Positions 47,724 through 56,699 are shown, counted from the first letter of the stretch. The stretch: DNA of 64,000 bases from Haladaptatus paucihalophilus DX253 (GCF_000376445.1 NZ_AQXI01000004.1:1-64000); one strand, 5' to 3'. Program-made: numbers and translations. The notes: generated by a model not told the origin, from the letters alone.

Positions 47724-48001
47724 ATGGGTCCAAACGAGACGTCGCCACTCACCCAACTTGTGCAAGAAGCGCTTGAGGCACTCGAGAGCGCGATCCCACC
47801 CGGTGATGAACCCACCTCCGAGCGAGCGTATGCCGTTCTAGGCGAGAAAGAAGACCCGAGCGGCCTGCCGCCGAAGATATCATCGAACGGCTGTACAGTA
47901 AGGGCCATCTCTACGAAGGTAAGGGCCATCTCTACGAAGGTAAGGGCCATCTCTACGAAGTCGAGGGAATACTCCGACTCACCGATTACGGGGAAGAGTG
48001 A
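47724..48001 (+). pseudogene. frameshifted small gene with an internal 21-bp triplication
   Basis: The N-terminal frame begins MGPNETSPLTQLVQEALEAL and is plausible to about codon 45. A shift near 47858 is then needed to reach ERPAAEDIIERLYSKGHLYE, repeats of GKGHLYE, and VEGILRLTDYGEE with a TGA at 47999-48001. The unshifted frame instead reads VRAISTK three times and runs on into antisense HalOD1 sequence. A one-base deletion around GACCCGAGCGG explains it. It probably encoded a small helical, perhaps winged-helix, protein. Sequencing error cannot be excluded. Confidence 0.6.
47898..47960. repeat. 21-bp tandem repeat, three exact copies
   Basis: GTAAGGGCCATCTCTACGAA plus a final G repeats three times (47898-47918, 47919-47939, 47940-47960). 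The unit is a multiple of three and lies inside the frameshifted gene, consistent with recent slippage. Confidence 0.95.
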
Positions 48002-48020
48002 ACACGATATAGCCTTCGCT

Positions 48021-48404
48021 CTAGTTGCGGATGGGGTTTCGACTACTGCTGCGGTGTGGTCCGAGTGGTTCGTAAATGAGGACGGTATCGTTGCTGCGAA
48101 CGGTAACGAGATAGTTTTCGATGGTGAATCGGACCTCGACACCGCTTTCTTTTGTTGTACTTGCCTCGATAATCTCTTCGAGCGCATCCGGGTTCACGTG
48201 CTGGTACAGACTGAGTGAAGTCTGGCCGTCGGGTGGCTTCAGCGTATCAACAATCGTTTCGATCAAACTCACTGTCAACGATTGATCTGGATCGACCGAC
48301 CGAGTCGCGATCAACACGTATTGTGGCGGATTAGTTGGGTCCGCGGATGTACTCTCGTTTTCGAACCAGTGTGTCGTTTCGACGGAGGCCGGGTTGCTCG
48401 ACAT
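48021..48404 (-). CDS. HalOD1-domain protein (stand-alone)
   Basis: The 127-residue protein is almost entirely a HalOD1 output domain: SLTVSLIETIVDTL, LYQHVNPDALEEII and EVRFTIENYLVTVRSNDTV match the order of a haloarchaeal domain usually found in signalling proteins. About 45 acidic residues precede it and a basic tail (GPHRSSSRNPIRN) follows. It has no sensor or receiver domain. It may be a small regulator or adaptor. Convergent with the frameshifted gene. Confidence 0.82.
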   Translation of the reverse strand: MSSNPASVETTHWFENESTSADPTNPPQYVLIATRSVDPDQSLTVSLIETIVDTLKPPDGQTSLSLYQHVNPDALEEIIEASTTKESGVEVRFTIENYLVTVRSNDTVLIYEPLGPHRSSSRNPIRN

Positions 48405-48988
48405 ACTTTCTGTACGTGCTCGATCTATTTGAGTAACACCTGCTTACCTCCAAAACCGCTTGAGACCGGTTCATCGCCCAAAATTGGATACCCAGGAGAG
48501 CATCGATCGAATACTAAAATCAATTTTTGTGCTTCCGGTACTCGTTTTATCCTTCCGCCCATTGGTCTATATGCGTTCGCACGGCCTCCCACAGAAACAC
48601 ACTGTCTAGCGCCATCACGCAGACAACCTTCCATACCGACTGCCTGTGAACGCACACCCCGCACTCCGACCGATTTTTCTTCACATCGCCCGTCTCCTAG
48701 CTACTTCGGTCAGTGGTTTCGATAGTGTCTCGGGAGATTCTCATGGATCTGTTCAGTGACGTTCCGATTCAATTCCGTGATCTCGGCCATGTTCGTTATG
48801 CGAACGATTATCTTCGTTCCCTCTTATCGCTGGAATCATCCATCTCTTAGCCGCATTTGGAATACTCTAATCTTCGAGAGGATTTCGGACAATTTTTGCG
48901 TACTACGATCGCGTACCCGCTTCCATGGAGGTATCTGTTGCACACCGTTGAGAGGACGTCGTACTGGCCATCGACATTGACCGTATTC
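48405..48988. other. gene-poor region, 580 bases
   Basis: Several short frames run through here on both strands but none has family character, a good start or haloarchaeal composition. It is probably decayed or regulatory DNA between HalOD1 and the cupin. Confidence 0.45.
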
Positions 48989-49405
48989 TCACTTGCCGTC
49001 TCGACTTGGTATCTCTCCAGCAGGCACGATTTCGCATTCTGGGAGGTCGGCCAAGACATCTTCCGGACCGGGTGGTGAGTACACTGCTAGTAATTGGAGC
49101 GGTTGCCAGCCGGTGTTTATCGTTCCGTGCTCGGTTCCAGCAGGGACGAATATCATTTCGCCCGGTCCGACCTCGCGCGTTTCGTCCTCGATAGTCTGTT
49201 CTCCTTCCCCGCTGATGACGTACAGTATCTCATCGCTATCTGGATGTGTATGTAACTCGTGACCTTTTCCGGGCGCGAGTTGGACGGCACCGGCGCTGAA
49301 TCGCTCGGAGCCGTTGACGTCGGGTGTGGCCATCCATTTGAGGGTTCCCCAATCGAACAACTGAGTCGGTACGTCTTCGCTGCTAACGAAGTTCTCGTCT
49401 GTCAT
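48989..49405 (-). CDS. cupin-domain protein
   Basis: The 138-residue protein is a single cupin. Motif 1, GKGHELHTHPDSDEILYVISG (near 48-68), supplies two His and a Glu; motif 2, GEMIFVPAGTEHGTIN (near 82-97), the last His. Metal-binding cupins isomerise or oxidise small molecules or bind ligands. It lies divergent from the PEP-hydrolase-type/Tm-1-type pair with about 185 bases between, so they may be co-regulated. Substrate unknown. Confidence 0.88.
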   Translation of the reverse strand: MTDENFVSSEDVPTQLFDWGTLKWMATPDVNGSERFSAGAVQLAPGKGHELHTHPDSDEILYVISGEGEQTIEDETREVGPGEMIFVPAGTEHGTINTGWQPLQLLAVYSPPGPEDVLADLPECEIVPAGEIPSRDGK

Positions 49406-49589
49406 TGTCACACAAAAACCTCGGCGTACACGACCATAATTGTACCGTGCGTACCGGTCGGAAAGCGGGTCGACGGGCCTACCGACTCGTCGGGTCGGGA
49501 AGAACTGCGACTGTGAGTAACTCGTACCGAACCAGTACCACTCCGTTGTGAATATTGATTAGCCTTCTCGCTGTAGATGCGCGCGGCAT

Positions 49590-50423
49590 ATGAAATTCAC
49601 ACGTGAGGAGTCGCTCGCGCGGCTCGAAAAAACGATAGCCAACGGCGAACCTATCATCGGAGCCGGTGCGGGAACCGGTATTTCGGCGAAGTTCGCCGAG
49701 CGAGGCGGCGTCGATATGCTCATCATCTACAACTCGGGACGGTACCGGATGAACGGCCGAGGCTCCCTCGCTGGACTGCTTCCGTACGGCGACGCCAATA
49801 AAATCGTCGTGGAGATGGGCCACGAGGTCCTGCCGGTCGTCGAGGACACGCCGGTCCTTGCGGGTGTCAACGGAACCGACCCGTTCCGTCAAATGGACGT
49901 CTTTATCGAAGATCTGAAACGCCGTGGGTTCTCGGGCGTCCAAAACTTCCCGACGGTTGGGCTTATCGACGAGGGAAGTCAATTCCGGCAGAACATAGAG
50001 GAAACGGGGATGGGCTACGACAAGGAGGTAGACATGATCCAGGAGGCGGCCGAACAGGACATGCTGACCTGTCCGTACGTGTTCACCGAAGAGCAAGCTC
50101 GCGAGATGACCAAGGTGGGTGCCGACGTCATCGTTTCGCACATGGGACTCACCACCTCCGGCGATATCGGTGCGGAGACGGCGCTGGATCTGGACGATGC
50201 CGCGGAACGTGTTCAAGCCCATCACGATGCTGCAAAAGCGGTCAACGACGATGTCATGGTCATCTGTCACGGCGGTCCGATAGCGTGGCCGGACGACGCC
50301 GAGTACGTGCTCAACAATACGGAAGGCGTCGTCGGCTTCTTCGGTGCATCGAGTCTCGAGCGCTTGCCGACAGAAGAAGCGATTCAGAACCAAGCCCGAG
50401 ACTTCAAAGAGATCGAGTTCTAG
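49590..50423 (+). CDS. phosphoenolpyruvate hydrolase-type TIM-barrel protein
   Basis: The 277-residue protein has GEPIIGAGAGTGISAKFAE (near 19-37), IYNSGRYRMNGRGSLAGLLP, and FSGVQNFPTVGLIDE, features of the TIM-barrel family annotated as PEP hydrolase-like, related to PEP mutase/isocitrate lyase. In plants and fungi the same domain is the C-terminal half of Tm-1-like proteins. The next gene encodes the other half and begins one base after this stop. The reaction is not established from sequence. Confidence 0.88.
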   Translation: MKFTREESLARLEKTIANGEPIIGAGAGTGISAKFAERGGVDMLIIYNSGRYRMNGRGSLAGLLPYGDANKIVVEMGHEVLPVVEDTPVLAGVNGTDPFRQMDVFIEDLKRRGFSGVQNFPTVGLIDEGSQFRQNIEETGMGYDKEVDMIQEAAEQDMLTCPYVFTEEQAREMTKVGADVIVSHMGLTTSGDIGAETALDLDDAAERVQAHHDAAKAVNDDVMVICHGGPIAWPDDAEYVLNNTEGVVGFFGASSLERLPTEEAIQNQARDFKEIEF

Positions 50424-50424
50424 C

Positions 50425-51645
50425 ATGGCAGTCGTACTCATCGGGACGCTGGACACGAAAGGGGAGGAACTGGAGTTCGCCCGAGAAATCATCGAAGCAC
50501 ACGATATCGACGTCCACCTGATCGACGTTGGGGTGATGGACGACCCCGACATCGAACCGGAGACGTCGGCACACGATGTTGCCGAGGCGGGTGGTACCAG
50601 CCTCGAACGACTTCGGGAGGGGGCCGACCGTGGGGACGCCATCGAGACGATGGGCGACGGCGCTGCTGCCATCGCATCTCGGCTTCACGACGAGGGCGTT
50701 CTCGAAGGTATCGTGGGACTCGGCGGGTCAGGCAACACCTCTATCGCAACCACAGCGATGCGCGCACTGCCCGTCGGGGTTCCGAAACTGATGGTCTCGA
50801 CGATGGCCTCCGGCGACACGGAACCGTACGTCGGCGCGAAAGACGTGATGATGCTGTACTCGGTCGCCGACATCGAAGGGCTCAATCAGCTCTCCCGCCG
50901 CGTCATCTCCAACGCGACGCTCGCGATGGTTGGTATGGTCGCCAACGAACCGGACATCACGGTCAGTGAAAAACCGACAGTCGCCATCACGATGTTCGGG
51001 GTGACGACTCCTTGCGTGCATGCGGCACGCGAGTATCTGGAATCGAAGGGGTACGAGACGATAGTCTTCCACGCGACCGGAACCGGTGGCCGAGCGATGG
51101 AGCAGCTCGTCAGACAGGGCGTCGTCGACGGCGTGCTCGACGTTACGACAACCGAATGGGCCGACGAACTCGTCGGCGGTGTTCTGAGTGCTGGGGAAAC
51201 ACGGCTCGATGCGGCCGCGGAGATGGGAATTCCACAAGTCGTCTCGCCGGGTGCGCTCGATATGGTCAACTTCGGTCCGCGGGATTCCGTGCCGGAGACG
51301 TTCGAGGGGCGGACGTTCCACATTCACAATCCACAGGTGACGTTGATGCGAACGACACCCGAGGAGAACGCCGAGCTCGGCGAAATCATCGCGAAGAAAC
51401 TGAACGCGTCCACGGGGCCGACTGCGCTGATTCTCCCGCTCGGTGGCGTCTCGCTCATCGATGTCGAGGGAGAAGATTTCCACGACCCGGAGGCGGATTC
51501 GAAGTTGTTCGACGCCCTGCGGGAACACCTCGACGAGAACGTGGAGTTGGTCGAAGTCGATGCCGCGATCAACGACGAGGAGTTCGCGACGGCAATCGCC
51601 GAAAAACTCGACGAGTATCTGCGCGCGACCGATGGTGGTCGATAA
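50425..51645 (+). CDS. Tm-1-like ATP-binding domain protein (UPF0261)
   Basis: The 406-residue protein begins MAVVLIGTLDTKGEELEFAR, the UPF0261/Tm-1-like N-terminus. GLGGSGNTSIATTAMRALP (near 100-118) and ILPLGGVSLIDVEGEDFHDP near the end are family blocks. Tomato Tm-1 carries this ATP-binding domain fused to the TIM-barrel encoded by the previous gene. Here they are separate but translationally adjacent, supporting a physical partnership. The earlier in-frame ATG overlaps the previous coding sequence and is not used. Confidence 0.9.
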   Translation: MAVVLIGTLDTKGEELEFAREIIEAHDIDVHLIDVGVMDDPDIEPETSAHDVAEAGGTSLERLREGADRGDAIETMGDGAAAIASRLHDEGVLEGIVGLGGSGNTSIATTAMRALPVGVPKLMVSTMASGDTEPYVGAKDVMMLYSVADIEGLNQLSRRVISNATLAMVGMVANEPDITVSEKPTVAITMFGVTTPCVHAAREYLESKGYETIVFHATGTGGRAMEQLVRQGVVDGVLDVTTTEWADELVGGVLSAGETRLDAAAEMGIPQVVSPGALDMVNFGPRDSVPETFEGRTFHIHNPQVTLMRTTPEENAELGEIIAKKLNASTGPTALILPLGGVSLIDVEGEDFHDPEADSKLFDALREHLDENVELVEVDAAINDEEFATAIAEKLDEYLRATDGGR

Positions 51646-51814
51646 CGGTCATCGGTCGGCGACAGAGTTTCTCTCTCTTTAATCGTTTGTTCGTCAACGC
51701 CTGTGGGGACCGCGCTCCCTCCTGACACCGCGGTTGTGTCCGCACAGCGTGTCGTGGAAACAGGAGGTCACTGCTTCAAGAAGCCGCCGACGGCGGCGAG
51801 TATGAAGCGGTAAT

Positions 51815-51940
51815 TCACCACGCTCCATGACACGATCTCGGCGTCGGCACGACTCCGATTGGAACGTGTCCAGCATCCACGAGACGTGAAACTAACTCCC
51901 GACCGATTCCACCGTTCGCACCGATAACTGCGACCTGCAT
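51815..51940 (-). pseudogene. N-terminal fragment of an NAD(P)-binding SDR/NmrA-like protein
   Basis: The frame from ATG 51940 reads MQVAVIGANGGIGRELVSRL, then VDAGHVPIGVV, the Rossmann start of an atypical SDR with GxxGxxG. It ends after 41 codons at a TGA, where a real member would continue for about 170 more residues. It is therefore a truncated remnant in a region of similar fragments. Confidence 0.7.
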
Positions 51941-52053
51941 CGTGAGCCGTATTAACACAGGCTGCATCAATAGTTGCTGGGGCCACTGAACGCCGTGCTA
52001 TCCGGACGACTGCTCGGTGAGCTCCCGTGAGGAAAGAGAGATAGAAATCTGGA

Positions 52054-52263
52054 TTATTTCGACGAGTCCGTTTCGCCTTCAGTTCTGATGATGTCATCTT
52101 CGGAGATATCGTCGTTCGGATCGAAGTAGACGGTAAATACTCGAGCAGTTCTTTCGCGACAAAGCCCGTGGACACATTCAACTTGGTTCGAGGGAACCGA
52201 TTCAGCGAGACCAACGAGCGGAAGCGAGGGTGAACGGATAACGAATTCCGTGATGATAGTCAT
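52054..52263 (-). pseudogene. N-terminal fragment of an HTH_10 (Bat-like) regulator
   Basis: The 69-codon frame starts MTIITEFVIRSPSLPLVGLA and continues with ARVFTVYFDPNDDISEDDI, the usual beginning of haloarchaeal bacterio-opsin-activator-like regulators. It ends before the C-terminal HTH_10 DNA-binding domain (full proteins are about 200 residues or more). The downstream frames decay. It lies beside the SDR fragment. Confidence 0.65.
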
Positions 52264-52653
52264 GAGAAAGACGTAGACTCCCACAGCGGTTAATCCTCTG
52301 GGTTTTTTTGGTCGACAATGACCGACGACCTGAAAGTAGACGATTTTGCGGCACAACCCATTTTGTGGTTGAAAGTAAGCTACGCACCAATTACATCCTC
52401 CGAGGTTGTGCAAGAATCTTCGATGAGAGACGAGCACTTTGCAGAACTCCGACTACTACCTGGGACGCTTCGGACTTTCTCCTTGGAGGGTGGTGAATGG
52501 CGAACCTACGGAGTGCGACTCTGTGGGTTTCAGCGGCATCTCATAACCGGTGAGCCGACTTCGGTGACAATATTCTATACAGTAATAGTGGTGATTATTA
52601 TGGTAGTTTGGTGATAAAACCTATGTATGTAGAGCAAGTGTCTATGCATTGCT

Positions 52654-52839
52654 ATGGAAATACTACATCGGTTACGCGGTGTCTTTAGTTCAGAAACGCC
52701 CTCTCGGCATACGGAACAGCAGGTACGGGCGACTGGTGATATTTTTGAATGCGAAGAATGCGGTACCACCTTTATTTCGAAACCATCCCGCTGTTCAAAG
52801 TGTGACCAGAGCGACTTCCGGAATCTCGGCAGTTGCTAA
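52654..52839 (+). CDS. small zinc-ribbon protein (61 aa)
   Basis: The 61-residue protein has a basic helical N-terminus (MEILHRLRGVF) and two CxxC pairs (CEECGTTF and CSKCDQSDF). It is similar in layout to the 46-residue zinc ribbon at 27170-27310. The frame is complete with ATG and stop. It likely binds one zinc; partner unknown. Confidence 0.7.
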   Translation: MEILHRLRGVFSSETPSRHTEQQVRATGDIFECEECGTTFISKPSRCSKCDQSDFRNLGSC

Positions 52840-52960
52840 TCCGATATCTCTCGCCGTCCTCTCTCTACTGATACCGTTTCTAACTGTTGGTGTCGTATAC
52901 GAGCCGTGACTTTCCCTTTTTGCACGTGCTGGCGGTTCACTGCGCCGAAGTGGTGACTTA

Positions 52961-53203
52961 TGTGGGGACTGTGGCGGTCGGATTCCGCGCTATCGACAGT
53001 CGAAGACAGTGCGCAACCCGGAGCAGTACTGCTGTGGTGAGTGCGGAGGATCGTTTCACGTTAAAAGGCAACCGGCGATAACTGACAGACGAAGAGTAAC
53101 GGACGGTGGTTCTCTATACCCTCTCGAAATTCATGTCCTCACCACGAAGCGCGGTTGCAGGCAGGACAGAGCCTCGGTGACGGTGGTAATGAATCGGATG
53201 TGA
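52961..53203 (+). pseudogene. zinc-ribbon remnant without a start codon
   Basis: CGDCGGRIPRYRQSKTVRNP and CCGECGGSFHVKRQP form a clear two-CxxC zinc ribbon in one frame, but there is no ATG or GTG between the in-frame TGA at 52907 and the first Cys pair. A GTG at 53009 would lose the first knuckle. It probably lost its start through mutation or a small deletion; the reading after the ribbon is non-conserved. Confidence 0.5.
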
Positions 53204-53224
53204 ACAACTCCAACTCGTAGCACT

Positions 53225-53488
53225 CTACGAATCCACGTCAGCAACGGAAACCGTGCGATCAGAATCAATCGTAACGTGAAACCCGATATACTCGAAGCTC
53301 ACCGTCGGTGAACCATGCTGATAGAGATCCTCGAGTGCATCGGGGTCAATCACCTCATAGAGGGGCGTCGCAGGCTCCGTCCCATTCGCTTCAGTCACCG
53401 CCGTCACCACGGCGGTGGTGATCGACTCGGTGTCTGGACGTGTCGTTCGTATCGATGGCCCTGGCCGCGACGATGACGTGTTCTCCAT
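53225..53488 (-). CDS. HalOD1-domain protein (short, stand-alone)
   Basis: The 87-residue protein is a HalOD1 domain with a short polar lead: SITTAVVTAVTEANG, LYEVIDPDALEDLY and VSFEYIGFHVTIDSDRTVSV follow the family order. It is smaller than the 48021-48404 protein. No partner domain. It is complete with its own ATG. It may interact with signalling proteins. Confidence 0.82.
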   Translation of the reverse strand: MENTSSSRPGPSIRTTRPDTESITTAVVTAVTEANGTEPATPLYEVIDPDALEDLYQHGSPTVSFEYIGFHVTIDSDRTVSVADVDS

Positions 53489-53869
53489 ACGCTCTGGTCA
53501 AGCAAGGTGTGCTAATAGGTTTTAGGGGGTGCTCGGTAGCATATCACACGATTTCTGAACAATCTCACCGAGTCGAGCGTCTCACAGCCTTGCAGTATCG
53601 TACGTTTTGTCGAGGCCGATTTTGATCACGAGGTCCCACTTTCCCACACAGTCACCATCGCTCTCCCAATCGCTGGTTGTACGAGTAGCGATTGGCCTAA
53701 CAAGAATTACGAGACGGGTGGGAACGAAAAGCAACTCCGTCAAGCAGCGACGAAATCTACTCTCTACAAAGCGCCCAACTGCGCGTGTCGTGAAGGGCAC
53801 AAAAAGTACCCGGAGTCAACGACAGGCGTGGAAATAACGGTTACCAACGTGGACGACATTTTCAGGGGG
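53489..53869. other. intergenic region, no gene
   Basis: About 380 bases upstream of HalOD1 and downstream of the oxidase. Frames here lack start context and family similarity. Confidence 0.45.
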
Positions 53870-55309
53870 CTATTCCCTGACGTATTTAATAATACGGGCC
53901 ATCCCGGATTCTAAGTGATAGAGGTTGTGACAGTGGAACAACCAGTTTCCGGGATTGTCTGCGAGGAAGTCGAACGTCACCGACCCCATGTGACCCGGCA
54001 CGATAACCGTGTCCTTCATTGCGTCTCCGACCCGGAAGAAATGCCCGTGGAGGTGCATCGGATGAAGCACCGGACTCCGATTCGTCATCCTCACGCGGAC
54101 GTGTTCGCCTTCCCGGATGTGTAGCGGATCAGCGTCGGGATATGCTTGTCCATCGATGAGCCAGCCATACGAACCACCCATCTCAGGCGACAGCGTCAAG
54201 TCAAACGTCCGGTCGGGGCTTCCACGGAGTTGCTTCGGGAGCTGCATTGCTCGCAGATCGCTATATTGGAGCGTCCGCCCCCACGAGCTGAGACCGGCTG
54301 GAGACTCTGACGAATTTTCATACCGGAGGACCGCACGAGCTGGCTGTTCGTCGCCATCGACTGCCTCTCCTCGTATTTCCCATGCACCGGGATTCGTCGC
54401 TTCGATGATGGCATCGTAGCGTTCGCCGGCACCGAAAACGAACGAATCGACCGGAACGGTGTCAACGGGTTGCCCGTCGGCGTGCGATATCTGTAGTTTA
54501 TGCCCGGCAATTCCGACACGGAATGCAGTCGCACTGCTGGAATTAATAAAGCGTAGGCGGACCCGTTCTCCCTCCTTGACGTCGAATGTGGTGGGATCTG
54601 CTGGTAGACGACCGTTTACGAGCAAGCCGGCGTACGGTGGGCGTCGGTCATCCATCATACCACCCATTCCACTGCCACCCATACCGCCCATCCCGCCACC
54701 ACCGCTACCGCTCGACGATCCTCCGAGCGGTTCGGGTGCGTGGGTCAGATAGTCGTCGAACACGACGGTGTAGTCTCGGTCGTACTCGACATGTGGCGAT
54801 TTCTCTTCGATTACGAGTGGTGCAGATAGCCCGCGGTCGAGTTGGAGTTCGACGTGGCTGTGGAAGAAGTACGTTCCCGCCGGTTTCGCCCGGAATTTGT
54901 ACGTAAACGTCTCGTCCGGCTGGATCGGCCGTTGGGTCACGTTCGGCACGCCGTCCATTTGGTTAGGGACGGGGAGGCCGTGCCAGTGCACCGTTGTTTC
55001 CGTGGGGAGACGGTTCTGCAACTCGACGCGAATGATTTCGTCTTCGGTGACTCGGAGTTCGTTACCAGGGAACGATTCGTTGTACAGCCAGTTCGATGCC
55101 GAAGAAGAGGAAGGAGACACGGTAGCAGGGGAAGCTGTCAGTGTGGCCTGCACGTCCGAATCGCCCGACACTGTGGTCCGTGCGGAGACCGTCTTTTCGT
55201 CGTCGAACGACGGGATAGAACTGGTAGTACAACCAGTGAGGGCCCCGATTCCCGCGACACCAAATCCACGGAGGAGTGCGCGTCGAGAGAGACGTGAGTC
55301 GTCCGTCAT
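53870..55309 (-). CDS. multicopper oxidase, Tat lipoprotein with Met/Gly-rich insert
   Basis: The 479-residue protein has a Tat signal with lipobox (SRRALLRGFGVAGIGALTGC). The four copper-site motifs are complete: TVHWHGLP, TYFFHSHVELQLD, HPMHLHGHFF and LFHCHNLYHLESGM with the type 1 Cys. A Gly/Ser/Met run (GMGGMGGSGMGGMM) lies in the middle domain, resembling the Met-rich inserts of copper-tolerance oxidases. It is expected to oxidise metal ions or phenols outside the membrane using O2. The frame upstream of ATG 55309 is non-coding. Confidence 0.93.
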   Translation of the reverse strand: MTDDSRLSRRALLRGFGVAGIGALTGCTTSSIPSFDDEKTVSARTTVSGDSDVQATLTASPATVSPSSSSASNWLYNESFPGNELRVTEDEIIRVELQNRLPTETTVHWHGLPVPNQMDGVPNVTQRPIQPDETFTYKFRAKPAGTYFFHSHVELQLDRGLSAPLVIEEKSPHVEYDRDYTVVFDDYLTHAPEPLGGSSSGSGGGGMGGMGGSGMGGMMDDRRPPYAGLLVNGRLPADPTTFDVKEGERVRLRFINSSSATAFRVGIAGHKLQISHADGQPVDTVPVDSFVFGAGERYDAIIEATNPGAWEIRGEAVDGDEQPARAVLRYENSSESPAGLSSWGRTLQYSDLRAMQLPKQLRGSPDRTFDLTLSPEMGGSYGWLIDGQAYPDADPLHIREGEHVRVRMTNRSPVLHPMHLHGHFFRVGDAMKDTVIVPGHMGSVTFDFLADNPGNWLFHCHNLYHLESGMARIIKYVRE

Positions 55310-55634
55310 CGGTCGGCATACGAACCGGAACATAATAAGGTGCAATATTGGGATTTTTATGAAAGATACTGATCGGGCACGCAACCACGAACGAGACGAT
55401 GTCGAAATTGTCGGACTACAGCACTGACTGAACCCACAGAAATTGAGGGTGATTAGAGTTCGGACACACATCAAGTCACGGGACCCGGGTGTAGTCCACT
55501 TCCGCTTACGAAGGCGGAAGTGGTACACCACTTAGAAACTCATTTACGCCAATTTCAAAAGAATAGATCGAGCGAAAAGAACTAGACAGCGAAAATCCAT
55601 ACTGCTTTATCCAAGCCACAACCATCCCCTATCC
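55310..55634. other. divergent intergenic region, oxidase and ArsR-like gene
   Basis: About 325 bases. A hairpin-forming AGTCCACTTCCGCTTACGAA / GGCGGAAGTGGTACACCACTT pairing is present near 55493-55531, with CCACTTCCGC matched by GCGGAAGTGG. No gene. The hairpin could be an operator or terminator. Confidence 0.45.
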
Positions 55635-55997
55635 GTGTGTGAGGACAGTGCCTCTCGTAAACTCCTATCCCTCCTAGGAGACGAACACGTCCAAGCCATA
55701 CTATCTGTTACGAGTGAGCAACCCATGTCCGCGAACGAACTGAGTGATGCCTGTGGTATTTCACTACCAACTGTGTATAGACGGCTCGAGGAACTGGTCG
55801 AACACGACTTGCTTTCCGAACAGAACAAGATAGCATCCGACGGAAATCACTATAAGACGTACGAAGCGGCAGTAGAGCGGATCGGCGTTCGACTCCATCA
55901 GGGTCAGTTTGACGTCGACATCGGAGAACAGCCACCTACCGATGCCCCAGAGCGATTCAATCGGTTGTGGGATGACATCCGAGGGGATGATTCCTAA
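55635..55997 (+). CDS. ArsR-like winged-helix regulator
   Basis: The 120-residue protein begins at GTG 55635 and has SASRKLLSLLGDEHVQAILSV, ANELSDACGISLPTVYRRLEEL and a wing, then a short tail. It overlaps the DUF7521 gene by one base, a pairing often seen in haloarchaea where the regulator and a small membrane protein are co-expressed. It may respond to a metal or stress, but no metal-binding Cys pair is evident. It is divergent from the multicopper oxidase. Confidence 0.85.
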   Translation: MCEDSASRKLLSLLGDEHVQAILSVTSEQPMSANELSDACGISLPTVYRRLEELVEHDLLSEQNKIASDGNHYKTYEAAVERIGVRLHQGQFDVDIGEQPPTDAPERFNRLWDDIRGDDS

Positions 55998-56269
55998 TGC
56001 ACGCTGGACTCATCGTGGCGAAAATCATCGTAATAATACTTGGAGTTCTCATTGCACTCCAAAGCTATCGTGCGTACAGGCGATACGACAATCAACCGAT
56101 GCTCTTCCTCGCAATCGGGTTTGTGATGATCAGCATCGGTGCCGTAATCGAAGGGATACTGTTCGACATCGCCAACGTGTCGATTTTCTATTCTGGAATG
56201 ATTCAGTCGATAATCGTCATCGTTGGAATGGGTTTCGTCCTCTATTCTCTCTACTATCAACCAACGTAG
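55997..56269 (+). CDS. DUF7521-type small membrane protein
   Basis: The 90-residue protein has three membrane helices (about 6-24, 34-54, 64-84) and the QSYRAYRRYDNQPMLFLAIGF block of the haloarchaeal DUF7521 family. It immediately follows the ArsR-like regulator. The family is thought to accompany stress regulators, but its role is unknown. Confidence 0.85.
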   Translation: MHAGLIVAKIIVIILGVLIALQSYRAYRRYDNQPMLFLAIGFVMISIGAVIEGILFDIANVSIFYSGMIQSIIVIVGMGFVLYSLYYQPT

Positions 56270-56344
56270 GGACCTAGGAGAACGGAATGGAATCTATGTA
56301 TGCGAGAGGCGCAGCAGAGTTTGGCTGTTCTCGACGCGTTCGGC

Positions 56345-56699
56345 ACACGTACCGATTATTGATGTCACGTTGTAGGCGACCACGACGAGTCTCGAACTCT
56401 TCTTCAGAAAGTTCCCACGTCCATACGCTAATCGGAGTTCTTCGAGTGCCGGGTCGGTTCCTACGCCAGCTCGCGCAAGGGCACGATGGATAAGGTAGCC
56501 ACTGCCATCAGGATAATCAGTGGGATGAGCATCATGACCCATCCCCAGCTCGGAGTGACGTAACCGCTAACCCGGACCCATCCTCCACCCACCCAGTAGC
56601 GGGAATGCGAACAGCATCACCACCACTGGGATGAGAAGGAGGACTGCAAGAACGATGTTGCGATGTCGCCGACCACTACAGTAAGAATCGACCAAGGTA
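56345..56699 (-). pseudogene. decayed SHOCT-domain membrane protein
   Basis: Three frames must be joined: IVLAVLLLIPVVVMLFAFPL, then MMLIPLIILMAVA, then SGYLIHRALARAG and DPALEELRLAYGRGN, and finally EEEFETRRGRLQRDINNR. Together they match the two-helix plus SHOCT architecture of the intact protein at 13739-14104. At least two frameshifts interrupt it. The start would lie near 56699. Confidence 0.6.

Noticed and set aside
52318-52614. 98-residue plus-strand frame with a hydrophobic end
   Set aside because: No family similarity; it opposes the promoter side of the Bat-like fragment and the hydrophobic tail comes from an AT-rich stretch.
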